From: Enterocloster aldenensis
GTDB taxonomy: Bacteria; Bacillota; Clostridia; Lachnospirales; Lachnospiraceae
DNA: 64,000 nt
Assembly: GCF_003434055.1 (NCBI RefSeq)
Contig: NZ_QVEX01000005.1
Coordinates: 248,001 to 312,000 of the forward strand
Reading direction: 5' to 3'
Shown here: piece after piece, positions 56,266-64,000 of the stretch
Layout: each line of letters starts with the position of its first letter
How positions within the stretch are numbered: position 1 is the stretch's first letter
The notes under the pieces: model-generated
Seen by the model: only the letters and a program-made list of their open reading frames with translations
Database searches by the model: none
Told to the model about the DNA's origin: nothing
Made by a program: the position numbers and the translations under genes

Positions 56266-56523
56266 ATGGAACAAAAAATAAAGCAGGATTTCAGAATCGG
56301 ACCAAACATCCGTAAATACCGCCTGCAGTCCCACATGACCCAGGAGCAGGTAACAGCCAAAATGCAGCTCATGGGCATTAACATTTCACGCAGCATATAC
56401 TCACAGATAGAGGGCGGTACTTATAATATCCGGGTTTCCGAGCTGGCCGCCATGAAGGAAATATTTAACATAAATTATGAATCTTTTTTCGAAGGAATCT
56501 CCGTGAATACGCAGGAATTATAA
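56266..56523 (+). CDS. Xre-family transcriptional regulator
   Basis: This 85-residue protein is a single helix-turn-helix domain of the Xre/Cro type, with IRKYRLQSHMTQEQVTAKMQ and the recognition helix near RSIYSQIEGGTYNI. I chose the ATG at 56266, behind GGAGGG. It probably represses itself and the divergent small gene. Confidence 0.82.
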   Translation: MEQKIKQDFRIGPNIRKYRLQSHMTQEQVTAKMQLMGINISRSIYSQIEGGTYNIRVSELAAMKEIFNINYESFFEGISVNTQEL

Positions 56524-56541
56524 AGACTTAAATAAATACAT

Positions 56542-56577
56542 GAACAGGCCGCCTGTCATATGACAGACGGCCTGTTC
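56542..56577. terminator. Hairpin between the Xre and adhE genes
   Basis: GAACAGGCCG and CGGCCTGTTC pair perfectly, with a second inner stem CTGTCA/TGACAG. The genes are convergent. T-tracts are weak, so termination is probable rather than certain. Confidence 0.65.
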
Positions 56578-56619
56578 CAAACACAAAGGATAAAGGTATT
56601 TACCCATAATGGGTACGAA

Positions 56620-59232
56620 TTATTTACCGTAGTAAGCTTTTAAATACATTTCTTTAATCTCGCTCATAAGAGGATATCTTGGGTTGGCGCCGGTACACTG
56701 GTCATCAAATGCCTGCTCAACCATTTCATCCAGCCTGTCTAAGAAATCTTTCTCATCAATGCCGTAATCCTTAATACAGGACTTGATTCCAACGGCTCTC
56801 TTAAGTTCCTCTGTCTTCTCAATCAGCTTCTTAACTGCCTCAGCATCGTCCTTGGCCTGGATTCCGCAGAACCTTGCACACTCTGCATACCTTGCCTGTG
56901 TATGCGGATACTGGTACTGTGAGAAGGTACCCATCTTGCGTGGATTCTCAGCGGCATTGAAATCAATGACCAGGGAGATTAACAGTGCATTTGCAACACC
57001 GTGTGGCAGGTGGTGGAAAGCGCCCAGCTTATGCGCCATGGAGTGGCATACTCCCAGGAACGCATTGGCGAATGCCATACCGGCCATGCAGGAAGCATCA
57101 GCCATCTTCTGACGTGCCTCTACGTTAGTCGGCTCATTGTAAGCAGTTGGCAGGTAGTCAAACACATTCTTCATGGCCTTAAGTGCAAGGCCGTCCGTGT
57201 AATCGGTAGCCATGACAGAAGCATATGCCTCAAGTGCATGGGTCAGGACGTCAACGCCGGATGCGCTTGTCAGTCCTCTTGGCTGGCTCATCATATTATC
57301 AGTGTCCACAATTGCCATGTTTGGCAGGAGGGCATAGTCAGCCAGCGGATATTTGATGCCGGTCTCCTGGTCTGTGATGACTGCGAAAGGCGTAACCTCG
57401 GAACCAGTACCTGAGGAAGTTGGAACTGCAATGAAATATGCCTTCTCACCCATTTTCGGGAATGTATATACACGTTTCCGGATATCGATGAAACGCATTG
57501 CCATATCCATGAAGTCCACTTCCGGATGCTCATAAAGGACCCACATAATCTTGGCCGCATCCATTGCGGAACCGCCGCCCATTGCAATGATTACGTCCGG
57601 CTCAAAGTCCCTCATAAGCTTTGCGCCAGCCTGTGCATTGGCAAGGGTCGGGTCTGGCTGTACATCGGAGAACACGGTATAGGTAAGTCCCATCTCGTTG
57701 AGACGGTCTGTGATAACATGGGTATATCCATTCTTATACAGGAAGGAGTCGGTTACGATGAATGCCCTCTTCTTGCCCATTACATCCTTTAATTCATTTA
57801 ATGCCACAGGCAGACAGCCCTTCTTAAAGTATACCTTCTCAGGTGCACGGAACCACAGCATGTTCTCTCTCCTTTCAGCAACGGTCTTGATATTCAGTAA
57901 ATGCTTCACCCCAACGTTCTCAGACACGGAGTTTCCGCCCCAGGAACCGCAGCCCAGTGTTAAGGATGGGGCCAGCTTGAAGTTGTACAGGTCACCGATG
58001 CCGCCGTGGGAGGAAGGTGTATTGATTACAATACGGCAGGTCTTCATCCTTAAAGCATGCTTCATGATTTTTTCTTCTTCATTTACATTCACATACAGGG
58101 AAGCAGTGTGTCCGTATCCGCCGTCAGCCACCAGGCGCTCTGCCTTATCCAGCGCCTCGTCAAATGTCTTGGCCTTGTACATGGCCAGTACGGGAGACAG
58201 CTTCTCATGTGCGAACTCTTCGCTGATATCCACGGACTCAACCTCGCCAATCAGGATCTTGGTATCTTCCGGAACTTCCACGCCTGCAAGCCTGGCAATG
58301 GCAGCTGCCTTCTGTCCGACAATCTTGGCATTCAGCGCGCCGTTAACCAGGATGGTCTTGCGGACCTTCTCAATCTCGCCTGGCTTTAAGAAATAACAGC
58401 CTCTATATTCAAATTCTTTTCTGACTTCATTGTAAATGGATTCCAGGACAGTCACGGACTGCTCGGAAGCACAGATCATACCATTGTCAAATGTCTTGGA
58501 ATGGATGATGGAGTTTACTGCCATCTTGATTTCAGCGGTCTCATCAATGATGACCGGTGTGTTGCCGGCGCCAACGCCCAGTGCTGGCTTTCCTGAGGAA
58601 TAAGCAGCCTTAACCATTCCAGGTCCGCCTGTTGCCAGGATTAAATCCGCATCCCTCATGACCTCGTTGGTCAGTTCCAGTGAAGGCACGTCAATCCAGC
58701 CAATGATTCCTTCCGGTGCTCCGGCCTTTACCGCTGCGTCCAGGACAATCTTAGCAGCCGCAATAGTGCATCCCTTTGCACGCGGATGTGGGGAAATGAT
58801 GATTGCGTTGCGTGTTTTCAGGGCAATCAGTGTCTTGAAGATAGCGGTTGAAGTCGGGTTGGTGGTGGGGATGACAGCTGCAATCAGGCCAATCGGCTCT
58901 GCAATCTTCTTGATACCGTACTCCTTATCTTCCTCAATCACGCCAACTGTCTTGGTATCCTTATATGCATTGTAAATATACTCGGCCGCATAGTTGTTTT
59001 TGATGACCTTGTCTTCCACAATACCCATGCCGGTCTCTTCCACTGCCATCTTTGCAAGAGGAAGACGCATCTTATCAGCCGCGCTGGCAGCTGCAAAGAA
59101 TATTTTGTCTACCTGCTCCTGTGTGTAAGTAGCAAAAATTTTCTGTGCTTCGCGCATTGCATTCATTTTTGCATTCAGTCCGTCCACGCTGTCGATGATT
59201 TCCGGAACAACCTGCTCGATTTTCTTTGCCAT
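56620..59232 (-). CDS. adhE: Bifunctional acetaldehyde/alcohol dehydrogenase
   Basis: This 870-residue enzyme has an N-terminal acylating aldehyde dehydrogenase (catalytic Cys about 254 in GMICASEQS) and a C-terminal iron alcohol dehydrogenase, with metal-binding HSMAHKLGAFHHLPHG. It converts acetyl-CoA to acetaldehyde and ethanol, using NADH. I chose the ATG at 59232, directly behind GGAGGAAAAGG. A Rex-like box lies about 90 bp upstream at 59323-59340, consistent with induction at high NADH. It probably forms spirosomes, as in other bacteria. Confidence 0.96.
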   Translation of the reverse strand: MAKKIEQVVPEIIDSVDGLNAKMNAMREAQKIFATYTQEQVDKIFFAAASAADKMRLPLAKMAVEETGMGIVEDKVIKNNYAAEYIYNAYKDTKTVGVIEEDKEYGIKKIAEPIGLIAAVIPTTNPTSTAIFKTLIALKTRNAIIISPHPRAKGCTIAAAKIVLDAAVKAGAPEGIIGWIDVPSLELTNEVMRDADLILATGGPGMVKAAYSSGKPALGVGAGNTPVIIDETAEIKMAVNSIIHSKTFDNGMICASEQSVTVLESIYNEVRKEFEYRGCYFLKPGEIEKVRKTILVNGALNAKIVGQKAAAIARLAGVEVPEDTKILIGEVESVDISEEFAHEKLSPVLAMYKAKTFDEALDKAERLVADGGYGHTASLYVNVNEEEKIMKHALRMKTCRIVINTPSSHGGIGDLYNFKLAPSLTLGCGSWGGNSVSENVGVKHLLNIKTVAERRENMLWFRAPEKVYFKKGCLPVALNELKDVMGKKRAFIVTDSFLYKNGYTHVITDRLNEMGLTYTVFSDVQPDPTLANAQAGAKLMRDFEPDVIIAMGGGSAMDAAKIMWVLYEHPEVDFMDMAMRFIDIRKRVYTFPKMGEKAYFIAVPTSSGTGSEVTPFAVITDQETGIKYPLADYALLPNMAIVDTDNMMSQPRGLTSASGVDVLTHALEAYASVMATDYTDGLALKAMKNVFDYLPTAYNEPTNVEARQKMADASCMAGMAFANAFLGVCHSMAHKLGAFHHLPHGVANALLISLVIDFNAAENPRKMGTFSQYQYPHTQARYAECARFCGIQAKDDAEAVKKLIEKTEELKRAVGIKSCIKDYGIDEKDFLDRLDEMVEQAFDDQCTGANPRYPLMSEIKEMYLKAYYGK

Positions 59233-59322
59233 TTCCTTTTCCTCCATTTTTCCTTCATTTTTCCTTGTGTTTGTGATGCATTGGGGCTGCATCAGCCTGT
59301 TTGGGTTGGGGTATTATTCTTA

Positions 59323-59340
59323 TTGATAATTAATTAACAA
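59323..59340. promoter_or_regulatory. Rex-like operator upstream of adhE
   Basis: TTGATAATTAATTAACAA differs at one position from the Rex consensus TTGTTAA-N4-TTAACAA. It lies about 90 bp upstream of adhE, so NADH-sensitive repression is likely. Confidence 0.75.
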
Positions 59341-59456
59341 TCTCACTGTTTGCATTATAACCCTTCGTTAAAAATATGTCAATATGTATTTTAAAATATT
59401 TTTGTTTTTTCATATTTGGACAGGCTTGATTGTTAAAAACAAATCAGGAAAAGGCT

Positions 59457-59503
59457 GAAAAGGAAACGGCCCCGGAACTTCCCGTTCCAAAACCGTTTCC
59501 TTC
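59457..59503 (-). terminator. Terminator after the aldehyde dehydrogenase gene
   Basis: GGAAACGG (59462-59469) and CCGTTTCC (59493-59500) form the base of a longer stem. T-runs follow on the minus strand. It ends the aldehyde dehydrogenase gene before adhE's leader. Confidence 0.8.
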
Positions 59504-59522
59504 TATATGATTATACCCTGTT

Positions 59523-61010
59523 TTATTTTACAGGATAAAATCCTGTTGGGGACTCGCTGAGATTGATCATGATGTTCTTCATCTGGGTATAATGCTCCAG
59601 CATTACCTTATGGGTTTCACGTCCAATGCCGGATGCCTTATAGCCGCCAAATGGCGCTCCCTCCGGAATGGCATTGTAGGTGTTCACCCACATGCGTCCT
59701 GTTTCAACGGCCCGTGACACCCGCAGGGCCCTGTTGATATCCCTGGTCCATACGGCTCCTCCCAGGCCGTATTCGCTGTCATTGGCCATGTCAATCACCT
59801 CATCCTCTGTCCTGAACTTAAGGATGCAGGCAACCGGCCCGAAGATTTCTTCCTGGGCAACCCTCATGTGGTTTGTGACATTTCCAAGGAGGGTGGGCTT
59901 AAGGAAGCAGCCGTTTTCCAGTCCCTCTGACTTTAGCTGTTCACCTCCGCAGAGAAGTTCTGCGCCCTCCGCCTTTCCGATTTCTATGTACTGAAGGATT
60001 TTTTCCATCTGGCCCTTGTTAATCTGGCTGCCCATCTGGGTGTCTGCCTCCCAGGGAAGCCCCACCTTGACCTGGTTAAACCGCTTCACTGCCTCTTTCA
60101 CGAACCTGTCATAAATGCTTTCCTGGACAAATACCCTGGAACCCGCGCAGCACACCTGGCCCTGGTTAAAGAGGATGCCCATCTGCAGGCCGTCCATGGC
60201 CATTTCCCAATCACAGTCCTCAAAGAAGATATTAGCCGACTTTCCCCCCAATTCCAGGGTGGACGGTATCAGTTTCTGTGCAGCTGCCAGCGCAACATTC
60301 CTGCCCACTTCCGTGGACCCGGTAAAGGCCAGCTTCCTGAAGCCCTTATGCTCCAGCATATATTGGCCGGACCTGGAGCCGGAACCGGTCAGCACGTTAA
60401 ACACGCCCGCCGGAAGCACATCCTGAATCAGCCCTGCAAGTTCCAGCACGCTTAATGGGGTGGCGCTGGAGGACTTAAATACAGTGCAGCAGCCGCTTGC
60501 CAGCACCGGCGCCAGTTTCCAGGCAGCCATGAGGAATGGGAAGTTCCAGGGCACGATCTGCCCAACCACGCCGATGGGCTCCCTGAGGATCAGGCTTAAC
60601 GTACTTTCCCCAAGCATGTTGGCGCTTCCCTCATCCGCCATGATGCAGCCCGCAAAGTAACGGAAATGCTGGGCGGACATAGGTATATCCACGGTCATGG
60701 TCTCCCTGATTGGCTTGCCGTTGTCCAGGGATTCCACCATTGCCAGGTGTTCCCGGTTGGCGTCAATGATATCCGCAATCTTGTTTAAAATAGCGGCTCT
60801 TTCATTGACTGTCACGTGTTTCCAGGACTCAAAAGCTTTCCAGGCTGCCTTTACAGCCTCATCCACATCCTCCTTTGTCGCCTCCGCACACTCAGCCAGC
60901 ACGCTGCTGTCCGCGGGGCAGTATGTCTTAAAGGTCCTGCCGTCAGAAGAATCCTTCCACCGGCCTCCGATAAACAACTGGTATCTGGCCTTAAGTTCTA
61001 CATTATGCAT
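59523..61010 (-). CDS. Aldehyde dehydrogenase family protein
   Basis: This 495-residue NAD(P)-dependent dehydrogenase has the catalytic Cys in FNQGQVCCAGSR, the glutamate-bearing LELGGKSANI and the substrate/NAD region IVPWNFPFLM. It oxidises an aldehyde to an acid in the cytoplasm. I chose the ATG at 61010, behind GGAGAGGAG. It stands between the adhE and iron alcohol dehydrogenase genes. Its promoter is preceded by a perfect palindrome of Rex-like half-sites. The preferred aldehyde is unknown. Confidence 0.9.
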   Translation of the reverse strand: MHNVELKARYQLFIGGRWKDSSDGRTFKTYCPADSSVLAECAEATKEDVDEAVKAAWKAFESWKHVTVNERAAILNKIADIIDANREHLAMVESLDNGKPIRETMTVDIPMSAQHFRYFAGCIMADEGSANMLGESTLSLILREPIGVVGQIVPWNFPFLMAAWKLAPVLASGCCTVFKSSSATPLSVLELAGLIQDVLPAGVFNVLTGSGSRSGQYMLEHKGFRKLAFTGSTEVGRNVALAAAQKLIPSTLELGGKSANIFFEDCDWEMAMDGLQMGILFNQGQVCCAGSRVFVQESIYDRFVKEAVKRFNQVKVGLPWEADTQMGSQINKGQMEKILQYIEIGKAEGAELLCGGEQLKSEGLENGCFLKPTLLGNVTNHMRVAQEEIFGPVACILKFRTEDEVIDMANDSEYGLGGAVWTRDINRALRVSRAVETGRMWVNTYNAIPEGAPFGGYKASGIGRETHKVMLEHYTQMKNIMINLSESPTGFYPVK

Positions 61011-61175
61011 TGTAAATTCTCCTCTCCACACTTGGTACAGCATACGGACAGGCTTTTAGGGTACAAAAAAAACATGTATCTTAAAGCCAGCCCATGACTG
61101 CCCTAAAACACCATGTTTCCAGAAAAACCCTCCACTTTGGAAGATTAATACGGTTGTGTTACCCCTCTGGCCACT

Positions 61176-61240
61176 ATGATATATCATAAGACAGGCAATA
61201 GTCAACAAAAATCTTTTATTTAACAAACCAATTTTGTTAA
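61176..61240 (-). promoter_or_regulatory. Aldehyde dehydrogenase promoter with Rex-like palindrome
   Basis: On the minus strand TTGACT (61200-61205) and TATCAT (61176-61181) lie 18 bp apart. Just upstream, TTAACAAA (61220-61227) and TTTGTTAA (61233-61240) form a perfect inverted repeat with a 5-bp spacer, built of Rex half-sites facing outward. Confidence 0.55.
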
Positions 61241-61263
61241 TATTGCATTAACACCATGCTTCT

Positions 61264-62421
61264 TTACTCCCCAACATAAGCCTGACGGTAAATCTCAATT
61301 ACCTGTTCCCTGGTTGCAGTCCTTGGGTTTGTCAGCTGGCATACATCCTTCTTGGCATTGTCAGCCATGATTCCAAAGTCCTCCTCCCTTACTCCCAGCT
61401 GCTTTAAATCCGTAGGGATTTCCAGCTGCCTGCTCAGCTTCTTAATGGCCTCAATTGCCTTTTCAGCTGCGCATGTTACGGAAATGCCTTCTACCTGGAC
61501 ACCCATTGCCTGAGCCACATCCCTGAACCGGTTCATATTGCCAATCAGGTTGTAGCTCTCAACATATGGCAGCAGGATTGCATTGCATACGCCGTGGGGC
61601 AGGTTATAAAAGCCGCCCAGCTGATGCGCCATGGCATGGACATAACCAAGGGATGCATTGTTAAATGCAATTCCCGCCAGGTACTGGGCATAAGCCATCT
61701 TATCCCTGGCTTTCATGTAATTTCCATTGGCAACTGCCTTGGGAAGGTAGTGGGCAATCATCTTAATGGCCATGATGGCCGCAGCGTCTGTCAGCGGATT
61801 GGCATCCGTGGACACATAAGCTTCAATGGCATGGGTCAGCGCATCCATGCCCGTGGATGCTGTCAGTGACGGCGGCATATCCTTCATAAGCTCAGGATCG
61901 TTGATGGCAATCTGAGGTGTGACACGCCAGTCAACAATGGCCATTTTTACCTTGCGGGAAGTATCTGTGATGATGCAGAACCTGGTTATCTCTGACGCGG
62001 TCCCTGCGGTGGTATTGATGGCCATAAGCGGAATCATTGGTTTTGAAGACTTATCAACCCCCTCAAAATCAGCAATCTGCCCGCCATTGGCAGCAACCAG
62101 TCCGATACCTTTTGCACAGTCATGGGAAGAACCGCCGCCCAGGGAAATGATGGAATTGCATTCATTTTCCTGATAAAACCTTGCCCCGGCCTCCACGTTC
62201 TTATCCGTTGGGTTGGGTTCTGCTCCTGCAAAAATACAGGCCTCAATACCTGCCTTTTTAAGAATCCCCTGTACCCTGTCAGCCATTCCTATCTGCCCCA
62301 GATACCGGTCCGTTACAATCAGGCACTTCTTTGCGCCTAAACTCTTTACAAGATCCCCAGCTTCCTGAACCGCACCTTCACCAAATACATTGCGTGTAGG
62401 CAAAAAATAATATGTAGACAT
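61264..62421 (-). CDS. Iron-containing alcohol dehydrogenase
   Basis: This 385-residue enzyme has the GGGSSHDCAKGIG nucleotide-binding run and the metal-site run HAMAHQLGGFYNLPHG, as in FucO and propanediol dehydrogenases. It should reduce an aldehyde to an alcohol with NAD(P)H and iron. It has its own consensus promoter. The exact substrate cannot be told from sequence. Confidence 0.93.
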   Translation of the reverse strand: MSTYYFLPTRNVFGEGAVQEAGDLVKSLGAKKCLIVTDRYLGQIGMADRVQGILKKAGIEACIFAGAEPNPTDKNVEAGARFYQENECNSIISLGGGSSHDCAKGIGLVAANGGQIADFEGVDKSSKPMIPLMAINTTAGTASEITRFCIITDTSRKVKMAIVDWRVTPQIAINDPELMKDMPPSLTASTGMDALTHAIEAYVSTDANPLTDAAAIMAIKMIAHYLPKAVANGNYMKARDKMAYAQYLAGIAFNNASLGYVHAMAHQLGGFYNLPHGVCNAILLPYVESYNLIGNMNRFRDVAQAMGVQVEGISVTCAAEKAIEAIKKLSRQLEIPTDLKQLGVREEDFGIMADNAKKDVCQLTNPRTATREQVIEIYRQAYVGE

Positions 62422-63052
62422 ACTGCTACCCCCTTATATTTTTGCATCCCGCCCCAGCTGTCCGGGCCAGGGCAGGTGCCTAAAACTGATTATATCCAGG
62501 CTTTTTAATCTGTCAATTAAAATATTATTTTAACATTTATTTGATAATATTTTGATTAATATCGATTTTTTATTAACATTATACTTATAGTCCTGCTTGT
62601 TAAGTTTTCTTAATAATTTTTCTGTAATTATAAAATGCAGAACAAAATGACTACATTAGATGGATAAAAATCTTCTGTTTTCGATTTGGGTAAATATGGA
62701 AAATAATGAGGGGGTGTGAAGGGAATTAAAACATAATATTCTGTATAAATAGGCAAATATAAAAAACTTACACAATGGCCAATAAAATTAGCACGGATGT
62801 TTGATATGCTTTTAACAATTTTTCTGATAAATTTTTCCAGTTTGTGCTCATAAAACGATTAAAAGGCCATAGGATTTTGCATATTATTTAACAATAATAC
62901 AAAATTCTACAGCTTCATTTTTGAAAAAGCATGTTATTATTTTAAGATATCAGCATCAGATAAACAATAAATCCATAAAAACCAGATACATGTGAATCAA
63001 TTAACAACTATTTCTGCTTCCAGATACCGGCCAGTACCCGTGCTTTTAGCTT
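62422..63052. other. AT-rich gene-free region upstream of the iron alcohol dehydrogenase gene
   Basis: I see no gene in these 631 bp. Near the left end, TTGACA (62511-62516) and TATAAT (62489-62494) on the minus strand, 16 bp apart, give a strong promoter. A 17-bp palindrome centred near 62525 abuts its -35. Repeated TTAACA/TTAATA elements lie upstream. Nothing structured was seen to the right. Confidence 0.7.
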
Positions 63053-63607
63053 TTATGTAAATCTCCATCGCAATCCATATGCCGTAATCCATGTGCCTTC
63101 ATAGGATGTATCCGGTTTTTCCAGACAGCTGTCACTGAAGACATAGTTCCACCCTGGCAGGGCTGTATCCGAATATAACCTATCCTCAAACAGGCTGCCT
63201 CTTATCAAGACAGATTCTCCTCGCAGAAGCGCGCCCAGGGTATCCGTATCCTCCCACAGCCAAGGGAACCCTCTGTATTCAAAGAAGAGGATGCTAGGGT
63301 CTGTTTGAAAATTGCTTTCCGTCAGCTGTGCGTCCCACTTTGTGGGAGATTTGGTCCCGATGAGGGAGGCGTAGCGGGCTACGTTGACCGAATTGGGACC
63401 AAATATGCCGCGAAGTGGGGCGCGCAGATGGCGGGAATGAATTTTCAAACAGACCCTAGGTCCCAGCACATGCCTGTATTCCTCAAACTGCCGGTCTACC
63501 TTCCCTGTCTGCTTATAAATCCATCCTTCCGGCCCCTGGGGGGTAACAAGGTTGACAAGAACCGGAAGTTTCTGATCCGATTTGTCCAGATAGTCGAATA
63601 ACTTCAT
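63053..63607 (-). CDS. Unknown protein carrying an in-frame MITE insertion
   Basis: The 184-residue frame starts MKLFDYLDKSDQKLPVLVNL, behind GGGGGATAT, and ends in a Trp-rich region. I do not recognise the family. Residues from about 51 to 105 are encoded by a palindromic element inserted at a CTAG site. Removing 162 bp restores V-L-G-P-S-I-L-F-F-E in the same frame, so the ancestral protein had about 130 residues. The insert adds 54 residues without a stop. The gene follows an SDR oxidoreductase gene on the same strand. Confidence 0.6.
   Translation of the reverse strand: MKLFDYLDKSDQKLPVLVNLVTPQGPEGWIYKQTGKVDRQFEEYRHVLGPRVCLKIHSRHLRAPLRGIFGPNSVNVARYASLIGTKSPTKWDAQLTESNFQTDPSILFFEYRGFPWLWEDTDTLGALLRGESVLIRGSLFEDRLYSDTALPGWNYVFSDSCLEKPDTSYEGTWITAYGLRWRFT
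63294..63459. mobile_element. 158-bp MITE with CTAG target duplication
   Basis: The element is bounded by CTAG at 63294-63297 and 63456-63459. Its ends form a 16-bp perfect inverted repeat (GGTCTGTTTGAAAATT and complement), extended by CTAG. The inside folds back along its length, with TTTGGTCCC and GGGACCAAA paired. It encodes no transposase, so it is a non-autonomous MITE that would have been mobilised in trans. Confidence 0.9.
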
Positions 63608-63646
63608 ATATCCCCCATTTCCAAAGGGGACCGATACCAGATATTT

Positions 63647-64000
63647 TTAAAACCCAATCATGGCCCCGCCGTCCACCACAAGGCTTGTCCCCGTGACAAA
63701 CCTGGATGCGTCTGAGGCAAGGTATAAGGCAGCCCATCCAATATCCTCGGGCTGTCCGAACTTCTTCATGGGGGTCCTCCCGATAATCCGTTGCGCCCTC
63801 CCGGGGTCGTCTGCATTGGAATACCTCAACATCGGCGTATCGGTCCATCCCGGGACAATCGCATTAAACCGGATGCCTGTGCCTGACAGTTCTGATGCAA
63901 AGGAACGCATCATGCCCAGCGTACCGGACTTGGCCATGGAGTATCCCAGCACGCCGGTTACACCGATGAACCCTGTCTCTGAGGAAAGGAATATAACGCT
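63647..64000 (-). CDS. SDR-family oxidoreductase, C-terminal part (runs off right edge)
   Basis: The last 117 residues of a short-chain dehydrogenase are visible. The catalytic serine lies in FLSSETG and the Tyr-Lys pair in YSMAKSG. The tail GTSLVVDGGAMIGF is typical of classical SDRs. The start lies beyond the edge. It should use NAD(P)H on a sugar or alcohol. The MITE-carrying gene begins 39 bp downstream and may be co-transcribed. Confidence 0.88.
   Translation of the reverse strand, partial: SVIFLSSETGFIGVTGVLGYSMAKSGTLGMMRSFASELSGTGIRFNAIVPGWTDTPMLRYSNADDPGRAQRIIGRTPMKKFGQPEDIGWAALYLASDASRFVTGTSLVVDGGAMIGF

Noticed and set aside
63305..63601. A plus-strand frame through the MITE and the unknown gene
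   Set aside because: It depends on the palindromic element being open on both strands, with no start site or domain; the minus-strand frame is continuous with flanking gene sequence.

Overview
The window looks like chromosome of a strictly anaerobic, spore-forming Lachnospiraceae clostridium, probably near Enterocloster (the Clostridium bolteae/clostridioforme group). This rests on mid-range GC, Firmicutes-type ribosome binding sites, a cotJABC spore-coat operon, a DUF3881 protein, adhE-type fermentation and many sugar and solute transport operons. The genus is inference; no rRNA is present.

Layout. 1-8381 (minus) is a mannoside locus: type I mannose-6-phosphate isomerase, two ABC permeases, a GH38 alpha-mannosidase, a solute-binding lipoprotein and a YesM-type histidine kinase cut by the left edge. 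8700-11380 holds a DUF3881 gene, tRNA-Arg(CCT) and a decayed AbiE-like pair. 11434-18873 is an ascorbate-family PTS (EIIC and EIIB divergent from EIIA) with two SIS-domain enzymes, a split transketolase and a DeoR regulator; TTGCAA motifs recur at its promoters. 19005-22433 is an ABC-F ATPase and a MATE exporter behind a leader peptide and two terminator hairpins. 22420-29980 holds an EAL protein with a degenerate GGDEF, an AraC regulator, aspartate ammonia-lyase and cotJABC. 29981-38518 is a TRAP transporter with a cyclic amidohydrolase, a tandem nitrilase, a LysR regulator and a divergent sodium symporter. 38704-47684 holds a second MATE gene and a cluster of poorly understood families (Asp/Glu racemase, M29 aminopeptidase, AroM, DUF1177, OPT transporter, nitroreductase, small protein, DUF917). 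47847-49181 is gdhA.

49279-54723 is the most interesting block: slipin, a YrlA-like RNA, RtcB RNA ligase and two divergent WYL-domain genes, read here as a candidate RNA-repair/stress system. The RNA between rtcB and the slipin has a T-arm, a capped acceptor-like stem, a U8/A9-like dinucleotide, a D-arm and an anticodon-like stem in circularly permuted order, as in bacterial Y RNAs. No Ro/TROVE gene is visible in the window.

54724-55878 is gene-free and carries two very large imperfect foldbacks. 55879-62421 holds a small unknown gene, a Xre regulator, adhE, an aldehyde dehydrogenase and an iron alcohol dehydrogenase, with Rex-like boxes. At the right edge, an unknown gene carries a 158-bp MITE inserted in frame, followed by the 3' part of an SDR oxidoreductase gene.
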